From NCBI GenBank assembly GCA_015680685.1, contig MNCI01013900.1, forward strand, positions 22,645 to 86,644: 64,000 bases of DNA, given 5' to 3'. A program made the position numbers and the translations under genes. Below the pieces are notes generated by a model that was not told where the DNA came from, searched no databases, and saw only the letters and a program-made list of their open reading frames with translations. This document shows, piece after piece, positions 58,175 to 64,000 of this stretch. Positions within the stretch are counted from its first letter, which is position 1. Each line of letters begins with the position of its first letter. The DNA is from Gnetum montanum. Taxonomy: Eukaryota > Streptophyta > Gnetopsida > Gnetales > Gnetaceae.

Positions 58175-59029
58175 TGATGAGTGGCGAGGTACCCCTACAC
58201 TCAACCATATGAATACGAGCATTTCACGCACTATCTGGTTGAATTCCACAAATGGACTAGTTGTGGTATCTAGAGGGTTACTCGTAGATCACAGTTCATT
58301 GTCTTCCCACTTGGACTAGTATCAGCTTTGTCATGTATGGTTTAGTCCAGAGTGAGGTGAATGATGTGTTCCTAATTAATGCTACTCTTGGGTATGATGG
58401 TAAATAATATCAACTAAACTAGGAGAGAGAGATAGAAAAAGACTCTAACTATCCTAAGTGCGATGAGCATCTGTTCCTTAATCATCCATACACATCTTGG
58501 ACCTTGTGCATGACTACCACTGAGATTACCAAAGGCATGACCTAGGTACACTACTGGGTTACCAAGTAGTCACACTTAAATGCTCGTGATTAAGTCATGC
58601 TCATTCCAATAAAAGTAGTAGATAAGGGTAAAGAGATATTAACTAATAAAGTAGTAGATAACAATAAAAATTAAATGAATAATTAAGCTAAGTGGATGCT
58701 GCAATGATGAAGTAATCTTGATCTTTATTGCTGGTCATGTGCATGTCCAAGTACCTCACACTCGAATAAGGATGTTGTACAATTACAATCATCACACTGC
58801 GGGCATGCACTGGGAGAAAAGGGTTGAGAAGAAAACTATTGAAAGCTAAAACTTAAAAAATTCAAAAACTCAAAGACTTCCAAAAACTGCCTATCAGATC
58901 TTCCTACCTCTTATTTATAGATGAGGAGACGGGCTGCGATATCGCGTCTAGGCTACGATATTGCGTATGTGATATCATGTATGCGATATCATGTGTGCGA
59001 TATCGCAACCAACAATTCATGACTCATCA
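58175..59029 (-). mobile_element. Athila-like solo LTR, TSD TTATC
   Basis: 855 bp with ends TGATGAG and CTCATCA, and TTATC on both sides (58170-58174, 59030-59034). Minus-strand TATA at 58912-58919 and a dense GATATCGC cluster at 58937-59006 (GCGATATCGCG, ACGATATTGCG, GTGATATCATG, GCGATATCATG, GCGATATCGC). Sequence agrees over its length with the LTR at 45529. Confidence 0.95.
58937..59006 (-). promoter_or_regulatory. GATATCGC palindrome cluster in solo LTR
   Basis: Five GATATC/GATATT palindromes lie within 70 bp next to the TATA box, at the same relative place as in the LTR at 23032. Confidence 0.5.
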
Positions 59030-59088
59030 TTATCCAAAAATGTATTTGTTTGCAATGTATACCATTTTTCTCACAAATCCAAAAATGT

Positions 59089-59228
59089 AACTAACAATAA
59101 GGTGTTAGCCTAGTGGTATGGGTCTTGGCCTAGTAATCCCATGTCACAAGTTTAATTCTACTAGGTAGCATTGAGTTATAAAACTCTATAAATCTTGGGG
59201 TGTACTTATATTTTAATTATTTTAGGTT
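59089..59228 (+). mobile_element. tRNA-derived SINE-like insert, 9-bp TSD
   Basis: TAGCCTAGTGGT (59106-59117) fits the polymerase III A box, and AAGTTTAATTCTA (59149-59161) a degraded B box, about 33 bp apart as in a tRNA. The segment is flanked by CAAAAATGT at 59080-59088 and 59229-59237, the duplication expected from LINE-driven insertion. It ends in T/A-rich DNA. It is not a functional tRNA, as the acceptor ends do not pair. Confidence 0.65.
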
Positions 59229-59239
59229 CAAAAATGTGA

Positions 59240-60984
59240 CAAAATAAGTTATAATTCTAAAACATGCACTTCCTTACAACATGGACTTCCAAATTAATGT
59301 TGAGAGCATTACAAGAAAAAAATATCATACCTCATAAACCTGGCACTTTTCTCCAAAAGCTTCATTTTCCATTATCTTCCTTAGATGCCACCTATAAAAA
59401 TTTAAACAAAACTCTAATTAGTGATCTAGACCATGATTAGATATCAAACTAACACATCCTAAAAATTGTACTTAGAAAATTAATTATAATTTAATCATTC
59501 ATGGAGAATGATAAATAAGACTTAATTACTTAAAAACTATTTAAATCAATTTTGATTGATCTAATGTTTCTGCAATGAATCTAATTTTTTAATGGATCTA
59601 ATATTTTTCTAGTGAATTTATTTAGAATTACATGGAATGCCACCAAATTCAATAGGTGATCTTTCAAGTGGATTCACTACTTCTTTGTCATGCTATGAAT
59701 TTCTTGATGATTTACAGGAATCTATTATTCAAGAAATTTTTGAAAGGTATGCTTTCATGTAAATTTTATGTTAAAATATATTTGGTTTGGAAAAATCAAA
59801 GTTTGAAAGTTGTCCATGCACATTATCTTTCAAACTCATTTTTGTTGGTAGAATTTGTTGATTAGACAATGGTTTCTAAGATTCTTGATATTAGTATTTT
59901 CAATCATCATCATGCTTTATTAATTATTTGAAATCAGAATTCCTCTTTTAATTCACCATCTTGTGAATTTTGAAGGGTTCTTTATTTTGTTGAATTACAA
60001 AATTTTCCATTGATTTTTGAAAATTTTAAAAAGAATATTATCTCTCAAATTAAGCTAATTAATCCTAGCTACAACTAGTGTTTTTCATATAGTTTGATAT
60101 ATGATCAAGGTAAATCTTAATTCCCTTAAGTAAGTTCTTTTTCATGTTAGCAAAATTGATTATGTGCAAATAGTTATTTATTACATTCTTCCAAAGTCAT
60201 GTCACTATTTTCATTAAGAGATTCATATGTTTGATTCATACTTTTTTATGCTATGAAAAAAGCTATGCAAGCACATTAGCAATAAGCTACTACAAACACT
60301 ACTAAGATTTCTTTACAAATGTTATTGATCCTACTAAGGTTTTTTCTATAGATGCTACAAATCCTATGTTAGTTTCTTCTGTTGACATTTCAATAGTTAG
60401 CCCACCCTGTTTTGTTACTACTATTCAATAAAATGTACCTTTGAGGAACGTTTGCACCAAATTAATTTCAAAGAATTTTTTTGATGACTAAGGAAAAATA
60501 AATATTTATTCCTAATACCTCACATTAACCTATTATTGATTCAAATATTTTCCAAATGGCACCTCATAGTAAAAAAAATTCAAGGAACTCTATCTATTAG
60601 TGATTGCATATCAAATATTTAGAATAAATAAGATGTTCAACATATTTTAACTACTAATAATTTATTTGTAGCTATTTGTCAAGATATTAAAATAATTTGT
60701 TTTAATAACGTTGATTCTATTAACAAGGTGGGGGCTTCCTCCTTCGTTACCTAATGTTAAATCTTTTTATGGAATATCTAATTTCTTACCCTAGGAAAAA
60801 TATTTTTTAAGGATTGATTATAAAGATAAATATCTAAAAAGGCATAACCAAAACTATTAGACCTTTCTGTTTAGTTGATTTTGAGTTTCTTCTCTCTAAA
60901 GTACTCCTCTTTGCTTTTTTACTTTGAATTTTTATTTTTAATATATATATAAGGTTCCATCATCACCCTTCCAATCTATCTATT
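59240..60984. other. AT-rich DNA, no gene recognised
   Basis: An ORF of 69 codons (59656) and other short frames have no known motif. Possibly very old retroelement DNA. Confidence 0.55.
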
Positions 60985-61842
60985 TGATGAATCATGTTTT
61001 TGCATGCTCAGATATCAGATATCAGATGTTGGAGCCTTGATGTCAAGTATCCAATGTTGAAGCCAAGATGTGATGTCAAATATCCAATATCGTTGGGTAT
61101 ACACCATCTTATAAATATAGTGCTTAGGCTCATGATTTTCATATTACTTTTTTTCATAGTTAGTGAAGCTCTTGCAATTTATTTTCTCCAAAGTTAGAAT
61201 ATTTTCTAAGTGCCTGCAGCAAGAGTCTAAGTGTGTACAAACCTTTGTTTGAACAATGATGTAGCTAAGCACAATAGTGTAACAAGAATAAAAATGAACC
61301 CTTTTGATAATCCTTGCAAAATTGATAATAGATTAATGTTTCCTTTAATGCACTTTATTTTCATGTGCTTTACTTTAGTGCATTTAAATTAAGCAATTAA
61401 TTTTTAGTTGCTAATGAACACAAGCATGACCACTTCTAGCATACATATAGTGCTTGGTAACCTAGCAATGCTAAATGTTTGGTAACCCAACAGTGCTATA
61501 TGTGTGCAAGATGTGTCTAGGAAAGTGGAACAGGTACTTGTGTTAGGCTAGCTAGGCAGTGAATGAATTAGATCTTAAATTACTTTACCTTTCCTTCTTG
61601 TTGTAGGTGATTAAACTTATAAAACATAAATGAGAAAAATCATGTACCTCAATTACACTTAAACCATACCCTTGAGCTTCACAAGTGTAGTTGGGAAGAC
61701 AATAAACATTCTTAATGCCCATTTCACTTTCTAGAGGAACTAGTGCACTGGAGAACTATAGGTCCAAAAAATTCAACCAAATCACATGTGAACACCTTAG
61801 TGACTTATATGATTGGGTGTAGGGGTAGCTCGTTACTCATCA
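60985..61842 (+). repeat. Athila-like 5' LTR
   Basis: 858 bp from TGATGAA to ACTCATCA. TATA box TATAAATA at 61110-61117. Upstream are decayed cluster motifs (AGATATCAGATATCAGATG, CCAATATCG). U5 has GGTAACC motifs and GATTGGGTGTAGGGGTAGC as in the sister LTRs. Confidence 0.88.
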
Positions 61843-61843
61843 T

Positions 61844-61861
61844 TGGTGCTGTTGCTAGGGA
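61844..61861 (+). other. primer-binding site, tRNA-Asp type
   Basis: TGGTGCTGTTGCTAGGGA, two bases after the LTR, matches the classical Athila/Tat primer site TGGCGCCGTTGCCGGGGA at 14 of 18 positions. Confidence 0.8.
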
Positions 61862-62001
61862 CATTTTGATTGTTTCGTGCACTATCTAGGATTTAGTGGA
61901 AATCATTCGAAATCGTTAAAATGAACCTTAGAGTCATATCCTATTTTACAATTATTACAAAAAATTTAAAATCACACTACATTTTTATCATCTAATTGAA
62001 A

Positions 62002-63650
62002 ATGTCTTCTTCTCACAAGAGTGCTTCTCTCCCCAAGTCTAATGGAGCTCATTAGTTAGTGCTGCAACAATATCGAGTGGTATACACTCATCTTGATGAG
62101 TACGTACCCGATTTCACCTTCATCCTACATTAGGATGAATAGTTTCGATGGTGTGACATGGAGGGCAACATCATGTTGCCACTTGATTGATCTGTTCCTG
62201 CAATGCTCCAATAAATGCTTATATGATGGAATCTTAAGGAACTTCATGTTGAGTATGTTGTGCAAGATAGTGATGCTAGGGATTATTATCCCACTGAGGC
62301 ACAACATTTATAGGATTGATAGCTAGAACAATGCTATGAATTTGAAAAGGGAAAAGGATTTAATGATTCTCCATTCCTACTATACCAAAAGAATGATGGG
62401 GAACCCTTCTGTTAGGGTTTTCCATTCAGTGAAGTTCCTCTCTTTGACTTTGGTGAAGGAGGTCAAAACCAAAACTTGCAGTTTACAGTTCACGATCTTG
62501 GTTTTGGTAAGAATGGATTCAATGACAAAGAAGGATCTAGAGGGGCAAGTCAAGGTAGGGATGCAGACACAAAACAAGACCATGATTGTGGTCATGATCA
62601 CCAAAGAGGGAGTAGAAGGCATCGTGATGATACTGGTCCTCCTTCCTCTTCACCTTCATTGTCTTCTTCTTCTTCTGGCTTTGACCACAACCACCGGAGG
62701 TGAGACTATGATGGGGATGACTAAAATAATTGATGAGACTAAAATAATCAAAGGGACTATCAGGCTCAACATAATTAAGGACATAGACATTCAAGAGAGG
62801 AAAATCACCATGAATGGAGCAATAGAAGACATCATAGGCACCATGATCATGGACTTGATGAGCCTTTGATTGCTACTTAAAGTATGCTTAATATTGTAGA
62901 GGCAGTACGAATTCCAACAATGCATGTGAAGGATAGTTGGATCAAAAGGCTAGACATGAACAATATTCCTTGGTTTAAAGGGGAATATAACTCTAATCTA
63001 TAGAATCATCTCCAAGATTTTCAAGATGCAAGTGCCTTGCAAAACATAGAGAATGAGTGGCAAAAACTTAAGTTGTTTCCAAGGACACTCATCAAAGAAG
63101 AAAAAAAATAGTACTAGTCATTAGAGCTAGAATTTATTAGATGATGGAGTACCATGCTTGAATTGTTTAATAATAAATATCAAACATACTCTAGAGTGTT
63201 CAACTTGAGAAGGAAAATCCAAAGATGAAAGCAAGGAACACATGAACCCTTGGATGCTGCCATTGACCGATACTATTCTTTAGTGCATAAATGTCTTGGC
63301 CATGGTTATTCTGAACTAAATCAACTTCACCACATTGTAGACGGGCTTCGATCAGAAACAAGGAGAATCCTTGGTGTCTATGCCCAAGGGTGACTATCAA
63401 AATTAAGTGACCATTAGATACAAAGAATAATAAAGTAGGTAGCTAAACAGAAGGGTGAATTAAGAAAAAGAGAAATTTCAAAGAATATAACCATGATCCT
63501 TCCATTCACAAGAGTGAGGTTCGATTATATAATAGTGAGGAAGAATCCACACCTGATGAGGTGGTGAATAGAAAAACCTTGCCACTCCAAAAATTTCAAT
63601 ATGAAATTATGACCAAGGTTGATTAATTATGGGACTCCATGGATAGCAAA
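62002..63650 (+). pseudogene. Athila-like gag, decayed (plus strand)
   Basis: Starting at the ATG at 62002 (MSSSHKSASLPKSNGAH) it reads VVYTHLDEYVPDFTFIL, then an Arg/Asp/His/Ser-rich arm at 62476-62850 (SRGASQGRDADTKQDHDCGH, then a run of serines), then the capsid start WIKRLDMNNIPWFKGEYNSN and DASALQNIENEWQKLKLFP at about 62940-63080, and HEPLDAAIDRYYSLVHKCLG near 63245. The order equals that of the minus-strand gags at 45.3-43.4 kb and 49.3-47.5 kb. Several stops, many TAG. Confidence 0.85.
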
Positions 63651-64000
63651 TTTTAAGTTGTCCTAAAAATTGCTGAAGAGTCCAAAGAATAAGGTAGTGA
63701 TCATGAGCATAGAAGGTGCAAGGAAGTTAAATATGCCTATCAAAAAGATAAGGGTAAGATTTCTATGATAGAAGAAGTTGTAAAAAGTGAATTAGATGAT
63801 GATGGTGGATATGACATCTACTAGTACATACATCATATGGGATATTGCCCCATAGTGTCAGATTTATAGGAGTCTAGTATGTATCCTTTGAATCCATGAC
63901 TAACACAAAGGAAAACATCTAAAAAATTGCCTTATCCTCAAGGTAATTTTAGATAGTCCCACCAGCAATAGCAATATTATCCCAATGGAACACCACCACA
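63651..64000 (+). pseudogene. end of gag / start of protease region, decayed
   Basis: Continues the polyprotein with acidic and lysine-rich segments; no catalytic motif falls inside the window. Homologous to about 43.7-43.0 kb on the minus strand. Confidence 0.5.

Larger units (their letters stand above)
60985..64000 (+). mobile_element. Athila-like element, 5' part (runs off the window)
   Basis: A 5' LTR, tRNA-Asp primer site and gag in plus orientation. The other end lies beyond the window, so completeness cannot be judged. CTATT at 60980-60984 would be its left TSD. Confidence 0.85.

Noticed and set aside
59101-59172. Functional tRNA gene
   Set aside because: The B box is degraded and the acceptor arms do not pair; a SINE-like origin with TSD fits better.
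62336-62869. 177-codon plus-strand ORF
   Set aside because: Most of it is out of frame with the gag arm and capsid start found in the other two copies.

Overview
This window looks like nuclear DNA from a seed plant with a large, repeat-rich genome. A gymnosperm is plausible but not proven. The sequence is AT-rich and has almost no long open reading frames. Nearly everything recognisable is decayed plant retroelement: Ty3/gypsy elements of Athila-like, Tat-like and chromovirus type, a Ty1/copia fragment, a LINE, a tRNA-derived SINE-like insert and several solo LTRs. The only convincing host gene is a fragmentary WWE-domain gene on the minus strand at about 9.6-11.0 kb.

Left part (1-21 kb). 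1-4.6 kb is the 3' end of a Tat-like gypsy element: integrase C-terminus, a ~34-bp tandem array, then a long repeat-rich LTR. 4.8-6.75 kb is a minus-strand gypsy gag with a tRNA-Asp-type primer-binding site. 7.48-8.04 kb is a solo LTR with target-site duplication (TSD) ATATG. 9.6-11.1 kb is the WWE gene and its possible promoter. 11.7-12.6 kb is a Tat-like 5' LTR with a primer site. 13-14.6 kb is the 3' non-coding part of an Athila-like element. 15.5-18 kb is a long decayed ORF rich in coiled coil. 18.1-21.1 kb is an LTR fragment that runs into about 2.7 kb of 23-bp repeats.

Middle part (21-50.4 kb) is a nest of elements whose order can be read from TSDs and interrupted homology. An outer minus-strand Athila-like element (pieces at 21.1-22.59, 33.2-36.4 and 46.4-50.4 kb) was invaded twice. 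One invader is a plus-strand chromovirus (22592-33206, TSD CTATT). The other is a second minus-strand Athila-like element (36437-46368, TSD GTCTT). The chromovirus 5' LTR was itself split by an Athila-like solo LTR (23032-24104, TSD GATAT). The chromovirus leader carries an antisense gene with several GT-AG introns and a 5S rRNA-like fragment, an unusual load between primer site and gag.

Right part (50.4-64 kb). A minus-strand copia gag-integrase fragment is followed by a plus-strand LINE (endonuclease plus reverse transcriptase) split by a solo LTR (53863-54436, TSD TTTAT). Then come an Athila-like solo LTR (58175-59029, TSD TTATC), a SINE-like insert with a 9-bp TSD, unclassified AT-rich DNA, and the 5' half of a plus-strand Athila-like element (from 60985) that runs off the window.

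The most unusual signals are the antisense intron-containing gene inside the chromovirus, three LTR-borne inverted repeats whose stems change in a compensatory way, a palindromic GATATCGC cluster upstream of the TATA box in several LTRs, the 23-bp array, and the heavy CAG-to-TAG type decay. All comparisons were made by eye.
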